A DNA stretch of 64,000 bases from Sistotremastrum niveocremeum HHB9708 (lineage: Eukaryota > Basidiomycota > Agaricomycetes > Sistotremastrales > Sistotremastraceae), in the NCBI GenBank assembly GCA_001630475.1, contig KV419400.1, forward strand, positions 120,305 through 184,304, in the 5' to 3' direction. Every line of letters starts with the position of its first letter. The stretch's first letter is position 1. The notes beneath the pieces were generated by a model that worked only from the letters and a program-made list of their open reading frames with translations, was not told the DNA's origin and ran no database searches. Made by a program: the position numbers and the translations under genes. Positions 13,536-24,073 of the stretch are shown here, piece by piece.

Positions 13536-14973
13536 ATGCTATCACCCTCGCAACAAGTGCAACTGTATCTTGCCATTCAAATCATAGGCGGCCACATTGG
13601 GCTTCCATTTCTTATCTTGACGTTTTTGTGGTTGAATGTTGCTCGGTCGAAGGTTGTTGTTCACTTTTGTGTGAGTTGGATTGTATTCTCCGTTTCGTAC
13701 TCTCTGCTGTAAGCGGCGTGATTTGACCTGGTTTTGTATGATGCATTAATCGCTATATTCTTAGTATCTATGTTTCACTCCCGCTGGAAGCTCCTTCTAC
13801 CCAAGGCATCTGCTTGCTCTCCGACGCGATGACCAACGGAGCTCTCATAATGTACGAGCTCAAATCTTGTGCACGACATTTTCCAGGACTCATGCGACTG
13901 GACGACATGTAGGACCTCAGTGTCTACGTTTGCGTTGTGGCTCAATGTTAGTCTCTTTATCGGGTGATCTTTATCGTTGAGCCTCACTTTCGTTGACAGC
14001 TTTGGTTCGGCATATTGCAACCAGTGTGGTTTCAAGCTCACCGATTCAAGAATGGCGTTGAATCATTGGTGAGAACCAAGCTTCTGGAATCGGTCTAGAT
14101 GTGATACGAATATCAGTTAATTTCCATTCCCTATGTCGGTTTCTTTGCGACCTTCTTCGCAACATATGCGGTGCGTTATATCTTTGCATTACATGTATCC
14201 TCTGACTTTTTGACAGATAAGTGCCCCTGCCTCCGGTATACCGAATTCCAATACCTTCTCCGATACTTATTGTCTTTCTCTCGGGTATGGATCACTCATG
14301 TCCTGTGCTCCCACTTTTCACTCATTTCTCGCAGGAATATGTGGATAGCAGTGGACCTGATTTCCATCTCAATACTCGGACTCGCAACCCTCCTCGACAT
14401 CCTCATTCTCTGGTCTGTTTTCCGCAAACCGCTGTATAACAAAACGTCATCTGCAGCACGGAAATTCCTCATCAAGCTTTCCTTGTTCGGAGCGTACCGT
14501 GCGGCATCGCTCGTGCTGTCTTTGGTGGTATCCATCAAAGCTATAGACGACGAAATATCGTCGGTTCATTTTTTGGACCTCGAGTATGCTGTGTCTGTGC
14601 TTCAGCAGACAGGTGTGGCGATTGTCAAGTTCTGATTATTGGAGCTTATGCATTTGCAGGGCCGCTCGTCGCGTTCCTCTTGTTGAGCACGTCCGCGGTA
14701 TGTGTAATTTCTCTACTGGAGCTCGATTCTTGACTGACTGGACTTCCCAAGGATGTCTGGCTCGCTTGGGGCTTCCTGTTCCCTCTTCATTGGATACAAC
14801 CTTTCCGCCTCCGAGATACTTCACAAAAAAGTCATACAATTGCATCTCACCCCAGTAAATATTCGGGCTCCTTGACAGACGGATCCGAATATGATACTTT
14901 GCCTGCGAGTGCGAACGACAGCGAGCCGTTTTCGTCTCCTACTAGTAGTGATCATACCATATATGGACCGTAG
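13536..14973 (+). CDS. Orphan seven-transmembrane protein, fungal GPCR-like
   Basis: Many short exons splice in frame from MLSPSQQVQLYLAIQIIGGHIG to a stop at 14971-14973. About seven hydrophobic helices follow in order: IGLPFLILTFLWLNV; VHFCVSWIVFSVSYSLLIY; TNGALIMTSVSTFALWLNLWF; ISIPYVGFFATFFATYA; WIAVDLISISILGLATLLDI; a helix around SLFGAYRAASLVLSLVVSI; and GPLVAFLLLSTSADVWLAWGFLFPLHW. A soluble Ser/Thr/Asp-rich tail (about 60 residues) follows. This architecture (extracellular start, seven helices, hydrophilic C-terminal tail) resembles orphan basidiomycete receptor-like proteins. No pheromone-receptor or cAMP-receptor signature was recognised, so ligand and signalling partner are unknown. 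Join examples: CT/TATC before IYVSLP, GG/GAATATG before NMWIAV, ACA-G/GG before GPLVAF. Confidence 0.7.
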
Positions 14974-16251
14974 GGTCCGCTGCTGGGTGCTGGGGCATCC
15001 AATCTGTTGGTTATCAAATTTTGTTTATTATTGTCATATTGTTATTCCCGTACTTCTCAGCGACGCGTTCCATGGATCATAGTTTGAGCCAAGGTGTGGA
15101 CTGGAGAGCGAATCAGCCTGGCGAAATCGCCCGCGATTGATACAAACTTTGTCAAGATCGTCCAAAACGTTAAAAACTACTTTCTGGATTGCGAGCGTTA
15201 AATCTGAAAACACCATTACGTGTGAGCTGCGCAGCGTCTATGATCTTCTCTCTTGCGTTCATCTTTCCGTTAAGTCTGGTCGCAAAGATCCTACAACACC
15301 CTCGTCGACACCCTCATTTTCGGCGAATGTTGAGAATGGGATCGCTCAAGTTGCGCTCACTACGCAAGACATTCGAAAAGTTTCCCTGAAATCGGCTTCT
15401 CTGGACTGTCGATTGATCAATCCCTATCCTCATTCTCATTCAACCCCTGAGTCCTTACTTGCAGGAAGATGTCAGATACAAGCCCGCCTTGTGAAAACAC
15501 TTTCAGTTGGTATATCCGCAACTTCAACAGCGCCGATCGGACGTCTCCGCAATCTAGATATGTCCGTTCATGCACCCAAAAACGTGGTTCGATCCTCGCG
15601 GATTCAAGTTGTCCTTATTTGCGCCACGTGCCTTAACCTCTCAGGGGGCGAAAACTTCATTCGTGTTCCTCAACCGCGCTAAAACACGGTTTGCACAAAC
15701 ATCTCCAGCTAATTGAAATATATTCCAAAGGTCCCTTGACTACATGCTTACTGGCACACTCGAGGTTTGCAATCCATTTTTGATCATTTTTCGAGCTATT
15801 TTTAGTTGCTTGGTCTAGGCGCTTAGGGGTACGAGCTTTGTCGTTGTTTGTTTCAGGTACGCCCTGGATCCCAAAAATCCGTAACAAAGAGGGTCAACTT
15901 CGGTGAAAATCGTGCCTTGAAATCAGTCGCGATGGGACCACATTCCGCAACTTGAAATGGTGAGGAACTGCAAGACTGCATACTCCGTTTCCAGATCTAT
16001 CAAAAAAATGGAATATTTATCTCGGTCTTTCCGGGATTCAAGATTGGCCAGGAAGTGCATCTCACCGATCTAATCTCTCGTGACACAAGTGGAGTGGAGA
16101 CTCCGGAATGGTCCGGACCAATAATGGCCGAGACGGCTTCCATTCCGGATCCCTGGTTTATTCCATTTTTCTGCGCGGAGTCGAAAATCCACGGGGATAT
16201 TAATACCAGACAGCCCCCAGCGACGTTCTCGAGCCCCTCCTACCCTCCACC
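14974..16251. other. Intergenic, no supported gene
   Basis: A 181-codon open frame (15137-15682, plus) is the only long frame. It has no signal peptide, domain or amino-acid bias typical of a folded protein, and I could not extend it by splicing. The last 200 bases are the presumed promoter of the secreted gene at 16252. Confidence 0.35.
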
Positions 16252-17361
16252 ATGCAGGTCCTTTTGCTGGTCGCTCTCCTCGCATCAAGCGTCTTCGCGT
16301 TGATTCCCAACCCGGTCTACGAGGATGAATTTGGCACTCAATACTCCCACCCTCTCATTGATGGAAAAGTCCTCTCGTTTATTTCAGATATCAAACCATT
16401 GTCAAATCGCGATCTCCTTGCTGCCGGACTCCGCCCTCGTTCTCCCAAGTTCGTGCAGGATGCCGTTGCCAAACGTGTCCCCACGCCTGTTGGTGTGTTC
16501 ATTCCGATTGATTAAGTGTCTCAGATTTCTAAAATCGAGGTCACGCAGATTTCGCTGCGAGGGAGCTCCCTTCACAGCTCCCTATCCCGTAATATCACAT
16601 CCTCAAGAATCTACATTTTGTCGTCTCATAAGCGTTTGCTTTTCTACAGTTCATCGGCTCATATCATAGTCAAAAACGCAGGCGGCGCCACGCTGGGATT
16701 CATAGCTCGAGGACTGAGTAGGTCCCCTCCCTCAGACCGCGATCATCAGCTATAGCTGATTGTGCCACAGCCATCTTTGATACTTTCCCAATCACGCAGG
16801 ACATCTCGCAAGCTGCCGTATTCACTCCCAGCGCCAACAACAACGGCTTCTACGATCTTGCCGTCGCCAGTGAACCCTCCCCTTTCATCGGAATAGTAAC
16901 GGGTGTCGCAGGAGACAACTTCGAGTCAGCAAGCCCATCGTTAGTTGGCCCTTAACATCGTTCCCTCTCCCACTGACCGACCCTCTCAGATATGGATTCA
17001 TGAGTCCGGTACCAGGTAGGCCTATCTCCTCTGCTGATCATTTTCGCGTTTCTCATATTGCGACAGAGTCGTCGAACCCGAATTCCAATAATCCTTTCGA
17101 CTCCCCAGGAGAAAGTCAGATTTGGCAGATCAATCCGGTCACCCTGAGCGTAACCGCACAATGGAGAAACGGTGGCAGTGCGTAGTTATCCCTTCACTCG
17201 TGCACAAAAAAAGTTGACAGAAAAACAAAGCCGATTCCCCTCTGACCATCTTCCATGACATCTCCTTCGGAGACCTTGATTTTGCGGGAGATCTTGGAGC
17301 TTTCTCGGACGCGTTCGGAGACACAGTTGAACCTGTTACTTTGACCCTCGTTGTTGTCTGA
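16252..17361 (+). CDS. Secreted prepro-protein family, copy 1
   Basis: Exon 1 encodes a signal peptide (MQVLLLVALLASSVFA), then NPVYEDEFGTQYSHPLIDGK, the family core LKPLSN-like block with LLAAGLRPRSPKF, and QDAVAKR (Lys-Arg at residues 74-75), a likely Kex2-type site, followed by VPTP. Later exons encode HIIVKNAGGATLGFIARGLS, a block ending DLAVASEPSPFIGI, YGFMSPVP, ESQIWQINPVTLSVTAQW and the closing SPLTIFHDISFGDLDFAGDLGAF...VEPVTLTLVVV. The stop is at 17359-17361. Six or so introns sit at positions shared with the copies at 27711, 33851 and 37870. The mature domain looks beta-rich, and its role is unknown. Unlike copies 2 and 3, its flanks show no obvious similarity to the others, so it is an older duplicate. 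Confidence 0.78.
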
Positions 17362-18444
17362 TTTTGGAAAGAACTGAAGACTGACGGACCTGAACACTTT
17401 GACATTTTACCTCGAGAACTTTATCTCTCTTTTGGCGCCCTCCTTAATGACTTTTTACTTCTTCAGTCATTCCCGACTTTCATTTCTTACTATACTCCTT
17501 GTTGACTGTTGGACGCTTCGCCCGATTTGAACACTTGCTAGGTAGCACCTCCTCTAGCGAGTGCATTTCACATTTCCTCTTCAGAATTTACCCTACGTTC
17601 CGCATTGTGCATTCAGTCTTGTTGCTGTAGTGATTATTCACCCTATTGGAACACAATATGGCGATATTACCCTTTGTTCTTGCCGAGCTGAATGGAGCTG
17701 AATGACTTGCGAGGTCCAATTCAGTCCAGCGTTGCCTTCGCTACTGAAGACCCAGATGGCGACATCTTTGTGAGATCAATCGGTTCCTTGATTTTGAGTT
17801 TCGTCCTTTACTAGATCGCCGGTGTATTGGGGCTTATTCCAGGTGTAGCAATATCATTCGGAAGATTGTGCGACTTGCATTGAACTCGTAGACCTTCCCT
17901 CGACGAATGCATTTGTTATTTTGTATTTTCTAGATTGGGTTTGATAGCGATATGTATCAACGTGCATACCAAGGGTCTTGCGATCGGCATTTTACGCCGT
18001 ACTATACTTATCAGTCATTCAAGTTGAAACCAACCGAGAAAATTTGGTATGGATATCGAGCTCGAAGCTTTCGCACCGGTAGGCGCGCACGGCGACGCGC
18101 ATATCCCGAAAGAAGCCAGGAACCAAAAGAATCAGAAGCAGCAGTGGTGACGTCATCTGAAAAGTTTATCCTATCAGCGCCAGGGGGACATTTTTGTCAG
18201 GGGTACGTGTAGCAAAAACGGACCACTATGCTTACACTTCAAGTCCCTCAAGAGCGGTTGCACGGCTCGAGAATCAAAACTTGAAATTTCCTGCGTTGGT
18301 TTTACATGTAGAAAACCCTACTGGAGTTCTATCTGTACTGCACACCAGATTTGTGTCAATTATAGCGCTCGACGATAAAAAATGTACATCGTTCTACAGT
18401 TCCATAGATTAGCCAGTAGTGGATATCGCTAGATGAGGGACACG
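17362..18444. other. Convergent intergenic region, nothing recognised
   Basis: This sits between the stop of secreted copy 1 and the stop of the TDT transporter. An 86-codon frame near 17952-18212 has a basic composition but no supporting feature. It presumably holds two 3' untranslated regions. Confidence 0.4.
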
Positions 18445-20048
18445 TCATGCTGCTTTTTCAGAAGTCTCTACCGCACTGGTGTCGACCTTGTGGCTATACA
18501 CAACGCCCATAGCTTCATCATCCACAACGTAAGAGTAATTGAACATCGTTCCTTTGAAGAATGGAGGGATAGTAATGATGGCCATTCCGGCACAAAGCAG
18601 CATCGTGACAATAGAAAGAATGCCGCCCAGAATGCGGAAGAACTGTGAATCGAGATAGAGTCCTAATCCGTAGGTATGGAAGGCCCAGACACCCTGAGAA
18701 ATCGGTAAGCAGAGTGCCTTAGAAGAGGAAGCTTCGAACTTACGAATGGAAAAACCCACGCCCAGCAATTTGGGCCGAAGATCAACCCTTCTCTGCGGTG
18801 GACCGCCCAAACGGCAAACTAAGATTGTGTCAAAAGCTGCTCTGACAAGGAGAGTTCCAGACTCACGATCGCAAATATTAAGCAGACGATGGATATCATC
18901 CATAAGCACATGCCTACAGCAATCCCGATTCCCAATATTACTTCGCCCGCCGCAGGATTCGTAAGGAACGCGCTTTTGCCATAGTGGACGGGAAGAAGGT
19001 CATTAAACCCACCACATATAGCGATGAGAGTGAAGCCGGTCTGAGTCATAACACTCAGGGGAGACCAACTGGTCCAGATGTGCTTGGCCGGCGGGAGACC
19101 ATCGACAAACATGCGCTGAAGGAGAATAGCGAGGATGAGGCAACAAACAGAGAATCCAATGATAAGCGTCATTAACGACCACAACGCGGCAAACATCGCA
19201 ATGCTCTTGTTATGGGCGGCAAGCAACGGGAGCATGAGAGATCCGGCAGATCCATCAACGATGAGAGCCCCGAATGGAGAAAGCCAGGCGCCTGTCATGC
19301 TTTTCATGTCATGCATATGAACGGTCACCCTATAGCACATTGGATTAGACCATTCCTTCGAACAAGAAAGGCTTGGAAATTACATTTTTCGGAACATGAT
19401 GAAAGCCAGAATATATCCGAGAACAGTTGTGGCAACCCAACAGGCGAAGGTGAACCACAGCCATTTGACGCTGTTGCGTCCGGCGAAGCCGTACCAGAGG
19501 TAAATGCCCTCGCTGAATGTTTCACGATTAGGAGGGGTACCCACGAAATTACCAAAAACGTAAAGACGAACCTCATTCCATTTTCCATCGGAATTAAAGT
19601 CATCGGAAAACATGCCAGATACATGGCCTCGTCTGGATGATCCAAGACTCGGCGCCACATGCCGGGGAACATGATATAACGAGCAACCGTCAACCCAATA
19701 AAAGCGATAATAACGAGGAGTGTTGCGAGCCAGAATATCAAGAATAAAACACGCAGAACGAGGAGCTCGTGATGCCACGGGATCCCAATGGGCTGAAGCG
19801 AGCTGATGGCAAGTCCCATTGTCACGTAGAACCACGCCGGGGTGAAGTTCCTGAACAGAAATATTGTTAACGCGACATCGCATCATCGAGTTACAGTCGA
19901 GGAGTCACCTTATCCGCTCTCGCCATGGCATAGGGGTGTTCTTCGGATAACCATAGAGCAGTTCAGGCAGAGGTCGGGGGACCGAGGGCACCGTCTGCGA
20001 CGCATTGGAGGGCGTGAGCTCGACAATTTTAGACGAAGGAGAAGACAT
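18445..20048 (-). CDS. TDT family membrane transporter (malate/C4-dicarboxylate or sulfite type)
   Basis: The protein starts MSSPSSKIVELTPSNASQTV and reaches the membrane at ERIRNFTPAWFYVTMGLAISS (exon join 19909/19850), the typical opening of fungal Mae1/Ssu1-like TDT carriers. Landmarks in order: LVLRVLFLIFWLATLLVIIAFIGLTVARY, MFPGMWRRVLDHPDEAMYLACFPMTLI, WLWFTFACWVATTVLGYILAFIMFRKM, MTGAWLSPFGALIVDGSAGSLMLPLL, LPPAKHIWTSWSPLSVMTQTGFTLI, GIGIAVGMCLWMISIVCLIFAI and a final FHTYGLGLYLDSQFFRILGGILSIVTMLLC. That gives about ten helices, as expected. The family moves anions such as malate or sulfite across the plasma membrane; which substrate cannot be read from sequence alone. Short acidic cytosolic termini flank the membrane domain. 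Confidence 0.85.
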
Positions 20049-21852
20049 CGAAAGAGTCTGACGTCACGACGAACGAGAGGAGGGGAATCAACGCCCTTGG
20101 AAAGCTCTTCGCGTCGATGTGTGAGTGGATTGGCCGCTATTCTTGTAGCTTATGTATCATTTCTCCTGGGAGGATCTGCTATCATCCCGTCCCTTGGTCC
20201 ATCACCGCAGGCCTGACATGAGATGGTATGCATCACATGTGAATGAACTACATTAGAGGGCCTGTGAGGACCATCCATCCATCAGGAATGAACTGAACCG
20301 GAAGCATGCGCCGTGCGGTGCCTGCTTTGGTCTCGTGAACTTGCACAATGGGCGGTGAGACAGTAACTGTGTTTCCACATACGCAAACATAGATTACGCC
20401 AATCAGCGGAGAACCGACGAAGACTAGAGCTTTGGCCTTGATAACACACCGGCTGATAATCGGATGGCAAGTACCAGCGTTCGCCGATGCGGGGTTACGG
20501 AGACCACGGACTGTCTTGTTGCATCCAAAGCCTGAGACATGAAAGAGACGAAGGCGACCGAATAACACGAGCAGGCATCCAGGTCTCCAGAAATTCGGCA
20601 TATTGGGCATCAACCTCTGGGTAAGGTTGAGATAAGAGCCGGACAAAGAGCTCATTTGGTCCCTGGGGACCGAGATGAGATGGAAAGTAAAAGCATTCAA
20701 TCCCACGTCACGTCACTTCTCCGGACCTGATGTTGAAGGATAAAGCTAATATGGTTTGATAGGAGGTTCTTCATACTGAGTTGCTCGCAATAGAGATGAG
20801 ACAATACCCAGACCGTTTGCGGACAAACATCTGGAATGGGGGGACCATCCGAGATTGGCACGTATGTGTCAACATCGAGAGAATGTCGCGGAGGTTAGAC
20901 GGTGTGCTTGGTACCAGCCTCATCTGGGTCCCACGTAGTACGAACGTTGTTCCAGCGATGTGGGACGAACAGACGGTGGATCAAAGGGCGGATGTAGAAG
21001 AAATACATGTTACTAATTCGAAAAATATCAGACGATTTTCTTCTCTAAGACACAGAAAGAAGTGCAGTCAACGTACTTAGAGCGTTGCTCAGAGGCACAC
21101 GCAGGCGTGCAACATTGCTGATGATTCATATGGTTCGTGGATTACCATCTACATCAATGAAATCGATTCAGTTTGGAAACTTCATCTTATTTGAAAGCGC
21201 CTCCACATTACAATGAACTGCGCTCGCACCGCTGGCATCATTTGCTGGCTCAAGGTACAGATGAGCGCGTAGCGCTGGGCTCGGATGACGCGACGGAGAT
21301 ATCGATAGCAACCTCAACCAAATTGGGCCGGAAATTTTACCGGGCCTGCCCTAAAGTCGCCCTCAGCGTATATAAACCCTCTCTCTTCGTATGTGGTCCC
21401 CTTAGAACATACTCAGCTAGGATCTATTCTATAGAAACTAACTCGGTATCTCGCATGTTTACTCATGCCGCATCCTTTAAAGGAGTTCGATGACAACTCA
21501 CGCTTGCCTCGTATAACCGAGAACTATAGAAAGTCGAAAGATTTTCTTCGAGGACGTTCGGTGGATTGGCTAGCTTTTCTTTGAACAGCTTTGTCTTTCT
21601 GCCAACGAGTGCAGCGCAAGTCTGACTCCTTCCTTTTTGTATCTCTGCATTGTTTGTAGTATCTAAGTTGTCAATTAAATGCCATTGGATTAAGATTCAT
21701 AACTTCAAGTTCCTTGTCGACATCGACTGAAGTTTGAGATTGCTGCAAATTCAAAAAATTATCACTCGCTGACGTTTCCAGGTAGTCAGGCATCCTCGCC
21801 TTGTCATAGTAATTGTCAACCACGCCATAAAATGATGTAGTAAAAAAGAACT
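20049..21852. other. 1.8 kb with no supported gene
   Basis: The promoter of the transporter should lie at the left edge. A 152-codon frame (20248-20706, minus) has several cysteines and hydrophobic patches but no signal peptide or family I recognise. The rest holds only short frames. Confidence 0.35.
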
Positions 21853-23039
21853 CTATATAACATGACGCGCAGAAAGCCAGGAAGCACACTGTACAGCTAA
21901 CTCGTTGGAATGACCTGAGACAGCTTCAATCCGATGAAGTAACACAGTGCAACGCAAAGCTTACTGATACAGAAAGCATGTGGAATGTCTCCAGTCCCAT
22001 GGACAACTTGTATAGACTCCCGATCGTGTTCCAAAGAGCGGATAATCTTTTCTCGTTCCTCGCCGACCCAGTCATCCCGCTCGGCGAAGAAGAACCATAA
22101 TCGCTTCTTATACTTTAGTAATAGATCTGTGTCTAGAGTTCTGACGGTTTCCATCTCCTCGTGGGCCATGTAGAGTGCAGCATACGACGCGCTGCGAGAA
22201 GTGGCGAGAGACTTGAGAACGAGATGCTGGGCGTGAGGCCAAGTGGGGAATAACCATGCATAAACGGAGAAAGGAAGCACCTGTGCCATAGGTCCGAGAG
22301 AAGAAATGATCGAGGGTATAGGCCGATTGAACATCCACTGAACCAATTGATTAACCAGGAATGTGAGTGAAGGAATTAGCTACGAACACTCAGTCGACGC
22401 CCATTGGGAGTTCGAGCAATATTCGAAATTGTCGGAAACAGTAGGAAGACATCGTCAACGTCCTTTCGTTCTTTCAAAACCTGAGATGAGATAACATCAG
22501 TAAATGTCTCCAGGGTATATTTGAGCGCCTACCTGAAGCGCTATCCAAGCTCCAATGCTATGTCCGACGAAGACGAGCTTTATCTTTGAGCCGTACGCTT
22601 GTCGTAGATGATCGTACACTTCCAGTCTTGTTTCGACTTGAGCACGAAGTCCCAGCGAAGTTTCAAAAGGTAGCGGTAGACTAGGCGCATGTCCCAGATG
22701 TGAATGACATAGAATTGCAAGTCCTCGGTTGAATCGAGCACACTCCGTTTGCAAAGCGGATAAAAATGGAATGTAGAAGTCCACTATCCCGGGGTTTCCT
22801 AATAAATAGCTTGAGATAATTCTGAAGCTTGAGATACGAGAAAAATGTTAACCTGGTACTAGGACCAAAATGGTATTCAAAGCATCAGAATCGAGACAGG
22901 GCCACCATAGCGCCTCCGCAGTTCCCGGGAAACTTTTCGTATGATTCAAGACACCACGAAGATAATTTCCTTCTTCTTCAGAATGTTTAGTCGGATGAGG
23001 AGACAAGAAAGAAGGCAGAGTTGATTTTAGGCTCGACAT
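21853..23039 (-). CDS. Lipid droplet-associated hydrolase (LDAH family)
   Basis: This is an alpha/beta-hydrolase of the LDAH family, found on lipid droplets and implicated in neutral-lipid turnover. Exon 1 (from ATG 23039, MSSLKSTLPSFLS) ends ILVLVPG and splices to NPGIVDFYIPFLSAL. Next come LCHSHLGHAPSLPL, the nucleophile elbow KLVFVGHSIGAWIALQ (Ser in GHSIG), FLLFPTISNIARTPNGRRL, MFNRPIPSIISSL, the Asp region LWFFFAERDDWV, and the catalytic His in GDIPHAFCIS. A last intron (GTAAGC...CTCAG) gives the expected C-terminus SHSNELAVQCASWLSARHVI with its stop at 21853. All triad residues are present. The unspliced frame reads on to a stop at 21897, but the spliced end fits the family better. A TTG 28 codons upstream is in frame but there is no ATG there. 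Confidence 0.88.
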
Positions 23040-24073
23040 GACTGCATCCAGTGCATCAGTGTAGGCCACGGCCTCAGACGGCGGGATGCGACCCAATCTG
23101 CTTCCGCTTTTCGGCTCGCACAAATAGACACAAACTGCGGTCCGGCATTTACTCGGAAGAACCCGATTGGCGGGACTTATTTGATCTTCTTATTCTAGTT
23201 TGTTTATAAGGTTTGCAGAAGGCAAAGAGTGTGCGACAAACGACCCTTTACACCCCCTAACTTCCGTAACTTGGTTCTAGCATGCGCGTTCTGTCTCATC
23301 TCGATCTCTTGGCGTTGTGGGTCAGCATCTCAGCTCATCTGTGGCTTGTTTTGCCAGAACCGACCTGAACTGGAATCCGCGGATGACAAGACTTTGATGT
23401 TGAATCTTGTCATAGGCGGAAGAACTTGAATGCCTCTCTCACGAGGGAAATTCTGTCGAAATCATTTGCTGAGTGACCTTTTTTTCTTCACTGCCCGCGA
23501 ATCTGTGAAGCACAATGGCGTCATCTTCTCTTGAGCTCACGGTTTTCGCATCCTAGATGTGACAATGCGGTCAGGCTGTGAAAGGTTTGCGAGGTTTACC
23601 CCAACCTCCATACGAGACTGGATCCTAGGTTACGTGTGGTCTTTCAGTTCCATCCTCTTCTATCAGGAAAAATAGGGCGAACACCCTTCAATTAGGCGGT
23701 ATGGGTATCCGTGTGTTGTTCCTAAACGTTACGTATCTTTACAAACCTGCGGCGCAGTGAGATCAGCAAGCACCTTCTATCTAGCTTCAAGTTCCGAACG
23801 CTTCAGAATTCAGCAACCCCATGGTTTTGGTCGATCAAGGGACTGGAAAATACACCATAACGCATAAAGCCAATCTATCTGCGAGTATCAGTAGTTGATA
23901 GATCCTGGAAATTCGATAGACGCCAATGGGGTGGCTCATCTCAGCTCACAGCCTGTTCGAAGATTACCCTGTGCGGCTCCCAAACCCTGCAGTACTTGTC
24001 TCCAACGAGGGGATGCCTCAATTACATAGAATCGTGAAACTTCCAGGCCAATTGCAATTCGTACGCTGGAAGA
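23040..24073. other. Intergenic, nothing recognised
   Basis: A 105-codon plus-strand frame (23926-24243) crosses from unique sequence into the duplicated block that starts at 24074. Its 5' half has no counterpart at the other copy, so I treat it as non-coding. Confidence 0.4.

Noticed and set aside
15585-15605. tRNA B-box-like GGTTCGATCCT
   Set aside because: The flanking T-stem does not pair and no A-box or acceptor stem is found upstream.
15137-15682. 181-codon plus-strand open frame
   Set aside because: Long but featureless, and no family or splice context supports it.
20248-20706. 152-codon minus-strand open frame with several cysteines
   Set aside because: I compared the cysteine pattern with hydrophobins; the CC pairs and spacing are absent and there is no signal peptide.
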